The position numbers and the translations under genes are program-made. Positions 52,360 through 61,378 of a DNA stretch of 64,000 bases are shown here, in pieces (the first letter of the stretch is position 1; each line of letters opens with the position of its first letter). Below the pieces are notes generated by a model. The model was given only the letters and a program-made list of their open reading frames with translations, was not told the origin of the DNA and made no database searches. Origin of the DNA: Hyphomicrobiales bacterium (GTDB lineage: Bacteria > Pseudomonadota > Alphaproteobacteria > Rhizobiales > JAJFHB01); assembly GCA_021775755.1 (NCBI GenBank), contig JAJFHE010000033.1:310001-374000 (forward strand), written 5' to 3'.

Positions 52360-53946
52360 TCAGTAACCAAGCGCAAGCCCGTCCTTGCGCGGGTCCGAAC
52401 CGCCCGAGAGTGTACCGTTCTCCCAGTCGATGACGATACCCTGGCCGCCGCCAAACGGTGCTGATACCCGTTCCATTTTATGGCCAATGTCGCGCAACGC
52501 CGCCATCATCGTGTCATCTATGCCCTCCTCCGCACCGACCACGCCGTGTTCGGGGAACAGGCGCGGCGCGTCGAGAGCTTCCTGAATGTCCATCCCGTAG
52601 TCCACCATGTTCAACGTGACCTGAGCATGTCCCATGGGCTGATACGAGCCACCCATAACGCCGAACGGCATGGCGACCCGGCCGTTCTCGCGCACCATCG
52701 CCGGGATAATCGTATGCATCGGCCGTTTGCGAGGGCCGATGCAGTTGGCGTGACCGGGCTCGGCAACGAAGCAGGAACCTCGGTTCTGCAGCATGATGCC
52801 GGTTACCGGGTCGGCGACGCCGGAGCCGAAGGAATGGTAAATCGAGTTGATAAAGGAGACCGCCGTGCGATCCTTGTCGACAACCGTCAGATAGATCGTA
52901 TCGGAATATTTCGGCCCGAGAACTTGTGGAATATCTTCGATCGCACGATTTGGAGCAATGCGGGCCGCAAGCCCGTCCGCCAGCTTGTCCGACAACAGGT
53001 GGTCCACCGGCACATCGGCCAGTCCCGGATCCGCCACATGGCGATCGCGCAGTTCATAGGCAAGCCGCGCGGCCTCGATCTGGTAATGCTGGCGCAGCAC
53101 GCTGTCAGGCGCCAGCCCCCCCATATCGAGACGTTCCAGGATATTGAGCATGATAAGCGCGGTTATGCCCTGGCCATTGGGCGGTATCTCAAGGACTTCC
53201 CGGCCCCGATAGGTCGACGATATCGGCGTGACGTAGTCGGCGCGCGTCGCGGCAAAGTCCTCAACGCTCAAGAGACTGCCCTTCGCCGACAGGCAGGCGA
53301 CGATCGATTCGGCAACTTCGCCATGATAAAATGCGTCCCGGCCACCGTCCGCAATCTTGCGCAAGGTATTTGCAAGCGCCGGGCAGGCGAATTTGTCGCC
53401 GACACGCGGTGCCCTGCCGGCAGCCAGATAGTGCAGACTTGCCCCTTCGTCGCGTTTGAGCATGTCGACACTTTTTTCCCAGTCGTGCGCGACGCGCGGC
53501 GTAACCGCGACCCCTTCCTCAGCCATCTTGATGACCGGTGCCAGCGCCTCCGCCAGCGTGATCGTGCCGTGATCGCGCAACAGCCGGTCCCACGCATCGA
53601 CTGCGCCCGGCACGGTGATCGCGTGGATGCTGTCTTCGGCAATTTCGTCAAGGCCACTGCCGGCGAGCCAGTCTTCGTCCGCCGCCTTTGCCGATCTTCC
53701 CGACCCGTTTATGCCGCTGACTGTGCCGTCCGCGCGGCCGACAAGCGCAAAACAATCGCCACCAATGCCGGTCATGTGCGGTTCTGTAATCAGGAGCGTG
53801 GCACTTGCCGTCACCGCCGCGTCGACGGCATTGCCACCGCTGCGCAGCATATCGAGGCCGGTAAGCGCTGCCATAGGTGACGACGTTGCACACATGCCAT
53901 TGACACCAAAGGCGGCCGAGCGGCCCGGAAGCTGGAAGTTGCGCAT
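52360..53946 (-). CDS. Gamma-glutamyltransferase-family enzyme
   Basis: A 528-residue Ntn-hydrolase of the GGT family, made as one chain and self-cleaved before a nucleophilic threonine. That Thr is in KYSDTIYLTVVDKD (about 348); the region after it, FINSIYHSFGSGV and later MLQNRGSCF, matches GGT, and the N-terminal part has SGGNAVDAAVTAS and MTGIGGDCFALV. No signal peptide is seen, so the enzyme may be cytoplasmic, unlike E. coli Ggt; this sub-group often acts on non-glutathione substrates. It is divergent from glcG. Confidence 0.9.
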   Translation of the reverse strand: MRNFQLPGRSAAFGVNGMCATSSPMAALTGLDMLRSGGNAVDAAVTASATLLITEPHMTGIGGDCFALVGRADGTVSGINGSGRSAKAADEDWLAGSGLDEIAEDSIHAITVPGAVDAWDRLLRDHGTITLAEALAPVIKMAEEGVAVTPRVAHDWEKSVDMLKRDEGASLHYLAAGRAPRVGDKFACPALANTLRKIADGGRDAFYHGEVAESIVACLSAKGSLLSVEDFAATRADYVTPISSTYRGREVLEIPPNGQGITALIMLNILERLDMGGLAPDSVLRQHYQIEAARLAYELRDRHVADPGLADVPVDHLLSDKLADGLAARIAPNRAIEDIPQVLGPKYSDTIYLTVVDKDRTAVSFINSIYHSFGSGVADPVTGIMLQNRGSCFVAEPGHANCIGPRKRPMHTIIPAMVRENGRVAMPFGVMGGSYQPMGHAQVTLNMVDYGMDIQEALDAPRLFPEHGVVGAEEGIDDTMMAALRDIGHKMERVSAPFGGGQGIVIDWENGTLSGGSDPRKDGLALGY

Positions 53947-54090
53947 GAAGATGTGCTCCTCAGGATACGGAAAAACCCCACACCGTTCTGCTGGCGCATG
54001 GATTGCGGCAAAGATTTATGAGAAAACATGCCCGTCCGCAATCGCGTGTCCCGCCACGTGGCCAAACAGTGATCTAACGAGAGACAAGCC

Positions 54091-54522
54091 ATGAGCCTCA
54101 TCAGACTGACGAAAGCCAATGCCATCATCCGCGTCGCGTTGAAAAAAGGCGAAGAACTGGGCCTCAATCCGCTCGCTGTCGCCGTTCTCGATGCGGGCGG
54201 CCATCTCAAGGCCTTCCAGGCTCATGACGGCACCAGCATCCTGCGTCCGCAGATTGCGCACGGCAAAGCCTATGGTGCGCTCGCCATGGGCATGGGATCG
54301 CGCGCCATCAACCGGGCGGCTGACGAGCGCCCAAACTTTCTGACAGCGGTGAACGCGCTTGCGGACGGGGCATTGGTCCCGGTTCCGGGCGGCGTTCTTG
54401 TGCGCTCGCGGTCCGGAGAGATCATCGGCGCGGTCGGGGTCACCGGAGACACTTCCGACAACGACGAGGCGTGCGCCAGGGCGGGCATTGAAGCAGCCGG
54501 GTTCACGGCCGACTGCGGGTGA
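54091..54522 (+). CDS. GlcG/HbpS-family protein
   Basis: A 143-residue protein of the GlcG/HbpS (PF03928) fold: VALKKGEELGLNPLAVAVLDAGG, then GTSILRPQIAHGKAYGAL and VPVPGGVLVRSRSGEIIGAVGVTGD. Family members bind heme or cobalamin or assist dehydrogenases; here the role is unknown. It overlaps the following gene's upstream GTG by 4 bp (GTGA), so they are coupled. Confidence 0.88.
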   Translation: MSLIRLTKANAIIRVALKKGEELGLNPLAVAVLDAGGHLKAFQAHDGTSILRPQIAHGKAYGALAMGMGSRAINRAADERPNFLTAVNALADGALVPVPGGVLVRSRSGEIIGAVGVTGDTSDNDEACARAGIEAAGFTADCG

Positions 54523-54524
54523 TT

Positions 54525-55706
54525 ATGAACCCGCGCTCCATCGCCGCTATCCTTGCCGGTCTCGGCCTCGCCGTGGTGGCGGCGATGGTTATCGCGGCCC
54601 TTTGGCTGCCGGTCAATCTTCCCTGGCGCGGCATGCTGTTCGGCGCGGGCCTTGGCAGTTCGCAAGACCCGCTCCTGCGCGGCCGCATCGAACTGCCGGA
54701 AGGGTTTTCCATAAACATCTTTGCGTCCGGTGTCGTCAATGCCCGCTTCATGCAACTGACCGGAGCCGGCGATCTCATCGTTGCATCGCGCGATGCCGGC
54801 GAAATCGTTCTCGTGCGCCGCGACAACGATGGCGATGGCCGCAGCGACGGTAATGTGACGCTGGCTTCGGACCTTTCATCGCCGCACGGCGTCTGGCTCG
54901 AAGGCGGCATTCTTTTTGTCGGCGAGGAACATCGGATCATCCGCTTTGACTTCGATGCCGCAACGCCCGCACTTACCGGCAAAACCGTTGTACTCGATGA
55001 GCTCCCCGCTCCCGGCCAGCACTATACGCGCACCGTCAAACGCGGCCCCGACGGCTATCTCTATGTGACTATCGGATCGACCTGCAACGCGTGCGAGGAA
55101 GAACACCCCTGGTACGCAGCAATGATCCGCTTCCGGGAAGGAGAGCCTGGCGAGCTCTTCGCCTCGGGCCTGCGCAACACGGTCGGTTTCGACTGGCAGC
55201 CCGGCACCGGAGACCTTTACGGGGTCGACAATGGCCGCGACTGGCTCGGCGACGTGACGCCGCCCGACGAACTCAACCGCATCGAGCGGGGTAAATTCTA
55301 CGGCTGGCCGTATTTCAACGGTGCCAATATTCCAGACCCCGACAACGGCGAGCTGCCGGGTGCGCAGGCGCAGCCATCGACCCCGGCCGCGCATGATTTT
55401 GCGGCCCACGTCGCGCCGCTCTCCATCACTTTCTTGCGTCATCAAAATTCGACATTACTGAACGGCGCCGCTCTCGTTGCCCAGCACGGCTCCTGGAACA
55501 GCACCGTCAAGGTCGGCTACCAGATCGTGCGCCTCACTTGGGGAGAGGAGGGAAAAATCTCCGAGACCCCATTCATCACCGGGTTTGAGCGCGATGACGA
55601 TGTCATCGGCCGACCGGTCGATATCGTTGAAGCCCGCGATGGCGCGATATATATTTCCGACGATTTCGCCGATGTCATCTACCGCGTTGTCTACGAAGAG
55701 CCATGA
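54525..55706 (+). CDS. PQQ-dependent sugar dehydrogenase-like protein
   Basis: A 393-residue exported protein with an N-terminal signal/anchor (about 8-28) and a six-bladed beta-propeller of the soluble glucose/sorbosone dehydrogenase type. Propeller and cofactor segments include GPDGYLYVTIGSTCNAC, FASGLRNTVGFDWQPGTGDLYGVDNGRDWLGD and GRPVDIVEARDGAIYISDD. Oxidation of an aldose or other alcohol with PQQ is expected in the periplasm. GTG 54519 is an alternative start. It lies between glcG and an aminotransferase gene in one operon. Confidence 0.88.
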   Translation: MNPRSIAAILAGLGLAVVAAMVIAALWLPVNLPWRGMLFGAGLGSSQDPLLRGRIELPEGFSINIFASGVVNARFMQLTGAGDLIVASRDAGEIVLVRRDNDGDGRSDGNVTLASDLSSPHGVWLEGGILFVGEEHRIIRFDFDAATPALTGKTVVLDELPAPGQHYTRTVKRGPDGYLYVTIGSTCNACEEEHPWYAAMIRFREGEPGELFASGLRNTVGFDWQPGTGDLYGVDNGRDWLGDVTPPDELNRIERGKFYGWPYFNGANIPDPDNGELPGAQAQPSTPAAHDFAAHVAPLSITFLRHQNSTLLNGAALVAQHGSWNSTVKVGYQIVRLTWGEEGKISETPFITGFERDDDVIGRPVDIVEARDGAIYISDDFADVIYRVVYEEP

Positions 55707-55710
55707 GCCG

Positions 55711-57081
55711 ATGAGTGTCGACATGAAACCCTATGGAATTCGCTCAGACCGCCTTGCGGATATCCGCGTGCGCGAGGACGAGGCGTTCGGCAGGCGAACC
55801 ACGGCTTCCCGAACCCTGCATGAGCGCGCAAAACGTGTCATGCCGCACGGCGTGCCCATGCAATGGATGGCAGGGCTCTACCGCCATCCCCCGATCATGG
55901 TCGCCGACGGCGACGGCGCCTGGTTCGGGGATGTCGACGGCAACCGCTATCTCGACATGAACCTATCCGACTATGCCGGCTCGCTGGGCTTCAACTGCGG
56001 GCCCGTTGCTGACGCCATCGCGGCGCGGGCGCGCAGTGGCCTGTCATTCCTGTTGCCCGACGAAGATGCAATCGCGGCAAGTGAGTTGCTGGCCGAACGC
56101 ACCGGCCTGCCCTATTGGCAGTTCTCAGGTGCCGCTTCAAGCGCCAACATGGAGGCGATACGGATTGCCCGGCTGGCGAGCGGGCGCGAGCGCATTCTCA
56201 TGTTTCATGGCCGCTATCACGGCCACATCGGCGAAACGCTCGTGAGCGATGCGGATGACGCACAACCGGTGCGCGCCATGGGACTGCACTCTTCTGACGG
56301 GAGCGCCGCCCACTGCATCGCCTTCAACGACCTGCCGGAACTGGAACGCCAATTGCGCACGGGTGAATTTGCCTGCGTCATCGCCGAGCCGATGCTGACC
56401 AACTGCAACCTCGTGTTTCCCGATGACGGCTTCTGGCAGGACGCCCGCCGGCTCATCCACGATGCCGGATGCCTGCTCATTGCCGATGAGGCACACACCC
56501 ATAATTTCGCCTATGGCGGCCTGACCGCACACTGGGAACTTGATCCCGATATAATGATCATCGGCAAGGGAATGGGCACGGGCGTGCCCTTTGCCGTCTA
56601 CGGCATGAGCGGCGATATCGGGCATGTCGTGGAGCGCCACCTCGATGTCGACGTCGCAGCACCTGTCGGCGTCGCGCTTGGCGGCACCACCTTTGGCAAC
56701 GCCCTTGCAACCGCGACCGCCCGGGCAGCACTGGAACATTGCCTGCGGCGGGAGGATTACGACCGCACCGCTCTGCTGGGCAGCAAACTTGAATCCGGCC
56801 TTGAGAAGATCTTCACCGGCCATGGACTTGACTGGATGGCGCCACGAATTGGCGGCCGCGCGGGCTGGCATCTGTCCTCAAAGTCGCCACGCACCGCCGA
56901 GGACGCGCTCGCTTCGCTTGACCCGGACTTCGTCGACACCCGCCGCATCTACATGGCCAACCGGGGCATCTGGGAAGCGATATCGTCGGCCGGCCCGTCC
57001 GTGTCCTTCGCCCACGCAGACGCTGAAATCGATCACTATCTTGAGGTCGCGGCGGCTTTTGTGGACGATTGTTTGGGTTGA
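55711..57081 (+). CDS. Class III aminotransferase (glutamate-1-semialdehyde-aminomutase-like)
   Basis: A 456-residue PLP enzyme. The PLP Asp is in LIADEAHTHNF (Asp259) and the Schiff-base lysine in IGKGMGTGVP (Lys286); QFSGAASSANMEAIRIAR and LMFHGRYHGHI are family-typical. Conserved features are closer to GSA-aminomutase-like transaminases than to the enzyme at 943-2295, but HemL function is unlikely in this setting. ATG 55711 lies 4 bp after the PQQ gene. Its 3' end overlaps an opposing gene by 46 bp. Confidence 0.9.
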   Translation: MSVDMKPYGIRSDRLADIRVREDEAFGRRTTASRTLHERAKRVMPHGVPMQWMAGLYRHPPIMVADGDGAWFGDVDGNRYLDMNLSDYAGSLGFNCGPVADAIAARARSGLSFLLPDEDAIAASELLAERTGLPYWQFSGAASSANMEAIRIARLASGRERILMFHGRYHGHIGETLVSDADDAQPVRAMGLHSSDGSAAHCIAFNDLPELERQLRTGEFACVIAEPMLTNCNLVFPDDGFWQDARRLIHDAGCLLIADEAHTHNFAYGGLTAHWELDPDIMIIGKGMGTGVPFAVYGMSGDIGHVVERHLDVDVAAPVGVALGGTTFGNALATATARAALEHCLRREDYDRTALLGSKLESGLEKIFTGHGLDWMAPRIGGRAGWHLSSKSPRTAEDALASLDPDFVDTRRIYMANRGIWEAISSAGPSVSFAHADAEIDHYLEVAAAFVDDCLG

Positions 57082-57605
57082 ATGTTCACCATTCCCTTTG
57101 TCGAAACAATCAGAGTGAACCCTAGGCGCGACCGGACTTCCCTGTTGGTGAAGTAAACGTGCTCACCATTGTAGGTTTCCGCATAGCCCTGCCCCGAGAC
57201 AGTGCGTTCCGAACGCTGCAGCTTCGCCTCAACGTGAATGAAGGTGCGTACAATACCGGCGAGCAGGAGAAATCGAATGATCCGGTCCGGTGGCCAGGAA
57301 GCGCTGAACTTCGAGCGCACTTCACCAATCGTTCGAGGGCTCTTAAGGCTCGTGGCGTCGACGACCTCGAGATCGCCAAAGCACCGCTCATTGACGAAGG
57401 CCTCCGTGCGGGCGTGGTTCTGCCAAACAACCGGCTCATCGTGAAAGGACGTATCCGACCAGGGTTCGATCGGATGGACATGGTCGCCTGACGAATATGG
57501 GCAAGCGGTCAGGCGATCGATTGCCGCGGTGTCGTGTACGGTCAACCCGTTCCAGAAGGCGGTTTCACCATCGATCAAAAGCGACTCTGGCAAAGGCGAT
57601 TTCAA
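57036..57605 (-). CDS. Unrecognised protein overlapping the aminotransferase 3' end
   Basis: A 189-residue reading frame starting with TTG 57605, seven bases after a strong AGGAG, which is why I accept it. The sequence (LIDGETAFWNGLTVHDTAA, EPWSDTSFHDEPVVW, ERCFGDLEVVDATSLKS) looks like a soluble protein with Trp, His and acidic residues, but no family was recognised. It lies 74 bp downstream of the FAD/GcvT gene on the same strand, and its last 46 bp run antisense to the end of the aminotransferase gene. Confidence 0.45.
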   Translation of the reverse strand: MKSPLPESLLIDGETAFWNGLTVHDTAAIDRLTACPYSSGDHVHPIEPWSDTSFHDEPVVWQNHARTEAFVNERCFGDLEVVDATSLKSPRTIGEVRSKFSASWPPDRIIRFLLLAGIVRTFIHVEAKLQRSERTVSGQGYAETYNGEHVYFTNREVRSRLGFTLIVSTKGMVNIQPKQSSTKAAATSR

Positions 57606-57678
57606 ATATCCTCTCCTTGTCCGTCGCCGATCTTCGCAAGAGTTGGAGCTTCCGGCAATCCCTGAGCTGTTCAGTCCG

Positions 57679-60240
57679 TCAGCTGCGAGGTTTGAGGTTC
57701 TCCGGATCGTAGAGCGGCTTGTAGCCGATCCCCTCGACCCGCACCGGATAGTGCTCGCCGAAATACTCGACCAGCAACTCACGGCCTTCCTCGCAGTACT
57801 CCCGGGGCAGATAGCCGAGCGCGATATTCTTGCCGATCGTCGGGCCGAATGCGATGGATGTCGTATAGGAAAGGCGGCCGAGCGAGTCGACCAGGGTTTC
57901 CTTGCTTTGCGGATCGAGGATCGGCAGCGTGCCCACCGGATAACGGGCAACGCCTTGCTTGTCCACATTGGCCGTCATCACCAGCGTGCACAGCATGGCC
58001 GGCTGATGTTCGCGTACGCGGTACTCGAGGTGTTTCGCCTTGCCGCGGAACTCGGCCTCTTTGACTATCGGACGGGCGAGATCGGCCTCATAGAGATTGT
58101 ACTCAGTCAGAAGATCGGCGTTCTGGAGCCGCAGGCTCTTTTCCATTCGCCGCGTATTGGCATAGGTCTCGACGCCGAACGGCATGACATCAAGCGCCCT
58201 CAAAGCGTCCCACACCGCAAGTCCGTCTTCAAACTTCATGTGCAGTTCCCAGCCCTGCTCCCCCACATAGGAGATGCGGAATGCGGTCACGGACTTTCCA
58301 GCGATCTCGATTTGCCGGATCGCCGCAAACGGGAAATTCTCGTGCGCGAGGCTTTGCGGATCGGCTGCGACCAGTTCCAGTGTTGTACGGGCATTCGGCC
58401 CCCAAAGGCCGATGGTGGTGAACTCCTCCGACACGTCCTCGATCGAAACGTCATAGCCGCGATCTTCCGCCACCCGCTTCATGTACAAAAAGTCGCGGTT
58501 GCCTGCATCGGCGCCGTCAACGAAGCGGTAGCGGTCGTCCATGCGGAATACGGTGAAATCCGCACGCACCATGCCTTCGTCATCGAGGAAATGAGTGTAG
58601 ATGCCCTTGCCGACAGTGTTCTCCCCGCCGACCTTCGCGGCACAGAGATGTTCCATCAACAATTCCTGGTCGGGACCGGTGATGTCGTACATGGCGAAGT
58701 GCGACAGGTTCACCATGCCGACATTCCCGCTCATTTCCAGATGCTCGGCATTCGACACACGCCAGAAGTGGCGGTTGTCCCACTCGTTTTCGCGCACCGG
58801 CACCTGATTCCCGTATTTCTCCAGCAGGTGCTCATTCGACGCGTAGCCATGCGCGCGTTCCCAGCCACCCAGTTCCATGAAATGGCCGCCGAGTTCGACC
58901 TCACGATCGTAGAACGGGCTGCGCCGCACGCCGCGCCCGCCGGCAAACGGTTCGCGCGGGTGAACTGCCGGATTGTAAATTTTCATCGCCGTTTCAGTGC
59001 AGCGCTCTTCGATGTACTTTTCTGAAGTCTGATGGCGATAGAAACGGGCATAATCGATCGAATTGTGATCGATCTCCGTGCGCCCGTCGGTCATCCAGTC
59101 GACCAGCAGCTTGGCCATGCCGGGCGCGTCCTTGACCCAGATCGCCACCCCGTACCAGAGCCCGCGCACCTTCTGCGACTCGCCGATCGACGGTCCGCCA
59201 TCCGTGGTGACCTGAAGCAGCCCGTTGAAGGAATGGGACTCGTTGAAGCCCAGTTCGCCGAGGATCGGTGTAAGTTCCATGGCGCGCTCGAGCGGCGTCA
59301 TGATCTGTTCCACATCGAGGTCGCGCTGGGAGGGAGAAAGCCGTGCCAGGTCCTTCTCCAGAATGTCGCGCGGATGGCACAGCCGCGGTTCGCTCTCCTC
59401 GTAGTAGCCCCATTCGATCTGACCGCCTTCCGGCGTTGTCGGATCGCCGGTATCGCGCATATAGGCCGAGTTGCCCTGGTCGCGCATTAGCGGCCAGCCG
59501 ATGTCCTTGCCGGTGCCTTCGAATTCAGTGTAGGGCCCGAAGAATGTCAGTGGATGGTCAACCGGCATAACCGGCAGATCCTCACCCGCCATTGCCGCGA
59601 TGAGGCGGCCCCATAGCCCGGCACAGACGATCACGTAGTCTGCTTCGATTGTGCCACGATGGGTGACCACGCCCCTGATACGCCCGTTTTCGATAACAAG
59701 ATCGGTCGCCGGCGTGTTGGGGAAGCTCTTGAGCTTTCCGGTTCGCTCTGCCTCGTCAACCAGCTTGCCCGCCACGGTCTGGGAGCGCGGCGTGACCAGC
59801 CCCGCATCGGGATCCCACATGGCGCCCTGGATCAGGTCCTCTTCGAGCAGCGGAAACTTCTCCTTGGCTTCTTTGGCGCTGATCATCGAAACGCGGGTGC
59901 CGAACGCTTTGCCGGAAGCAACCTTGCGCTCAAGCTCCGCCAGACGCTCGTCATCGCCGACGCGCGCCACCTCCATACCGCCAACCCGGGCGTAATTGCC
60001 CATCTTCTCAAAGAAGTCGATGGAATAGAGAGTTGTCCAGCAGGTCAGGAAATCGTGGGCGGTTGTGTAGCAGAAATCCGACGCATGCGATGTAGAGCCG
60101 ACATCCGTCGGTACCGCGGACGTGTCGATCCCCACAATGTCGTCCCAGCCGCGCGCGATCAGGTGATGGGCCACCGACGCTCCGACAATACCGCCCAGAC
60201 CGACGATGACCACTTTAGCTTTCGCGGGAAATTCTGCCAT
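57679..60240 (-). CDS. FAD-dependent amine dehydrogenase fused to GcvT (sarcosine/dimethylglycine dehydrogenase-like)
   Basis: An 853-residue cytoplasmic flavoenzyme. The N-terminal DAO domain (about 8-395) has the FAD motif VVIVGLGGIVGASVAHHL and GSTSHASD, where related enzymes bind FAD through a His; then an FAO_M-type linker (about 400-450) and a C-terminal aminomethyltransferase (GcvT) domain (about 460-850) that passes the one-carbon unit to tetrahydrofolate (FGVETYANTRRMEKSLR, EAEFRGK). It demethylates an N-methylated amino acid; whether sarcosine, dimethylglycine or another is not clear. ATG 60240 is first in frame. Confidence 0.9.
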   Translation of the reverse strand: MAEFPAKAKVVIVGLGGIVGASVAHHLIARGWDDIVGIDTSAVPTDVGSTSHASDFCYTTAHDFLTCWTTLYSIDFFEKMGNYARVGGMEVARVGDDERLAELERKVASGKAFGTRVSMISAKEAKEKFPLLEEDLIQGAMWDPDAGLVTPRSQTVAGKLVDEAERTGKLKSFPNTPATDLVIENGRIRGVVTHRGTIEADYVIVCAGLWGRLIAAMAGEDLPVMPVDHPLTFFGPYTEFEGTGKDIGWPLMRDQGNSAYMRDTGDPTTPEGGQIEWGYYEESEPRLCHPRDILEKDLARLSPSQRDLDVEQIMTPLERAMELTPILGELGFNESHSFNGLLQVTTDGGPSIGESQKVRGLWYGVAIWVKDAPGMAKLLVDWMTDGRTEIDHNSIDYARFYRHQTSEKYIEERCTETAMKIYNPAVHPREPFAGGRGVRRSPFYDREVELGGHFMELGGWERAHGYASNEHLLEKYGNQVPVRENEWDNRHFWRVSNAEHLEMSGNVGMVNLSHFAMYDITGPDQELLMEHLCAAKVGGENTVGKGIYTHFLDDEGMVRADFTVFRMDDRYRFVDGADAGNRDFLYMKRVAEDRGYDVSIEDVSEEFTTIGLWGPNARTTLELVAADPQSLAHENFPFAAIRQIEIAGKSVTAFRISYVGEQGWELHMKFEDGLAVWDALRALDVMPFGVETYANTRRMEKSLRLQNADLLTEYNLYEADLARPIVKEAEFRGKAKHLEYRVREHQPAMLCTLVMTANVDKQGVARYPVGTLPILDPQSKETLVDSLGRLSYTTSIAFGPTIGKNIALGYLPREYCEEGRELLVEYFGEHYPVRVEGIGYKPLYDPENLKPRS

Positions 60241-60521
60241 GACTTGCTCCGGCTGAAAATGCAGGTCTAGAGCCGGTTTATCATCTATCGTCAGCTTTTT
60301 CGATGTTCTGCGAGCGACGGACGATATGTCGAACCCGACGTCAGATCGTCAGGTTCAGGCAGCGCGAGTTTGCACCGGCCCTTTGTGACGAAACGGGAGC
60401 TCCATCCGACGCCCCGTCACACAACAACCGGTGACAGCGGCAAGTGTATATCCGAACCGCAATTGCGCCGAATCAGGCAACCCCCGAGACAATCCCGGTT
60501 ACGAGCGCCGCATCCAGCATG

Positions 60522-60926
60522 TCACAGGAAGCTGTCCTGATGGCCGACGGCAAAGTCGCGCCGCGCTGACCGGATGCTCACCGAATAGCCGGCGACCACG
60601 TCAACGAAACAGATGACGACGATGAGAAAGAAGGTCGAGGTTGCCGCCTCTGCAACCAGAATGAACTCCACGAGCGCCGCCACGAACACCAGGGTCGACA
60701 GCATGTGATCGAGAATTGTGCCGGCGCCCGTGCGTGTTGCCTTCAGAACTTCAAAAAACAGCAGGACCAGCGCAAACAGCAATATCAGGTCCGAAACAGT
60801 GAATGTCCAAGCCGTGCCCGAAACCATGGAGAGGGTGAAGATCTCGTTGCGCAAACCGACATCCGTCAAAAAGACGAGACCGTTATAGGCAAGCAGAGCA
60901 AGAATGAGCAAAGGGAAGTACAACAT
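60522..60926 (-). CDS. Four-helix membrane protein, hypothetical
   Basis: A 134-residue inner-membrane protein with four predicted membrane segments (about 1-22, 42-60, 76-98, 98-118) and a charged C-terminus (SIRSARRDFAVGHQDSFL). Similar small proteins are common in Rhizobiales next to rpmF, without known function. The 281 bp upstream of the neighbouring FAD enzyme (60241-60521) hold only a TGTGACG/CGTCACA inverted repeat at 60384 and 60415. Confidence 0.78.
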   Translation of the reverse strand: MLYFPLLILALLAYNGLVFLTDVGLRNEIFTLSMVSGTAWTFTVSDLILLFALVLLFFEVLKATRTGAGTILDHMLSTLVFVAALVEFILVAEAATSTFFLIVVICFVDVVAGYSVSIRSARRDFAVGHQDSFL

Positions 60927-61003
60927 AACCGGGAACTCCGTAAATGGCGGGCGGGCGCGACCGCTCCACTATACACCGCCAATGCGGCGGCAACAGCCGC
61001 CGC

Positions 61004-61032
61004 AAAAAAAACAGGCCGGCATGGCCGGCCTG
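61004..61032 (-). terminator. Rho-independent terminator of rpmF
   Basis: Read on the minus strand, CAGGCCGGC and GCCGGCCTG form a perfect 9-bp GC-rich stem around CAT, followed by a run of eight T (61011-61004). It starts 30 bp after the rpmF stop and is the clearest intrinsic terminator in the window. Confidence 0.9.
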
Positions 61033-61061
61033 CAAATCCCTGTCGGATCGTTCTGGCAGCT

Positions 61062-61247
61062 CTAGAATTCTTCCTTGGGCTCCAGGATCTGCCGGCCACG
61101 GTAGATGCCGGTTTTCAGATCGACATGGTGCGGGCGATGCAGCTCGCCGGTCTCTTTGTTCTCAACATAGGTCACCTGTTCAGACGCGTGGCCCGAACGG
61201 CGATGCCCGCGTTTGGAACGGGTGACCTTTTTCATCGGCACAGCCAT
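61062..61247 (-). CDS. rpmF: 50S ribosomal protein L32
   Basis: A 61-residue ribosomal protein with the L32 start [20 protein letters not shown] and the C-terminal [20 protein letters not shown]. The zinc-binding cysteines found in some L32 are absent, as usual in Alphaproteobacteria. It lies 131 bp downstream of mtgA on the same strand, the normal arrangement in this class, and is followed by a strong terminator. Confidence 0.97.
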   Translation of the reverse strand: MAVPMKKVTRSKRGHRRSGHASEQVTYVENKETGELHRPHHVDLKTGIYRGRQILEPKEEF

Positions 61248-61378
61248 GGCTGCAACTCCTTCAATCTGTTCGGCGCGCGCGCAATCGCGCTGGCCCCGTG
61301 AAAATTCTCAAATAGCCTGATTAGCGCGGCCTTATACCGGGTTGTGCCGGAAATATCCAGCAGAGTTTTCGCGCATCA

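Noticed and set aside
52480-53880. 466-codon open frame on the plus strand
   Set aside because: Antisense to the GGT-family gene; no family resemblance.
57159-57491. 110-codon frame on the plus strand
   Set aside because: It opposes the minus-strand frame at 57036-57605, which has a strong ribosome-binding site and better protein-like composition.
57529-59025. 498-codon open frame on the plus strand
   Set aside because: Antisense to the FAD/GcvT dehydrogenase, which has clear motifs along its length.
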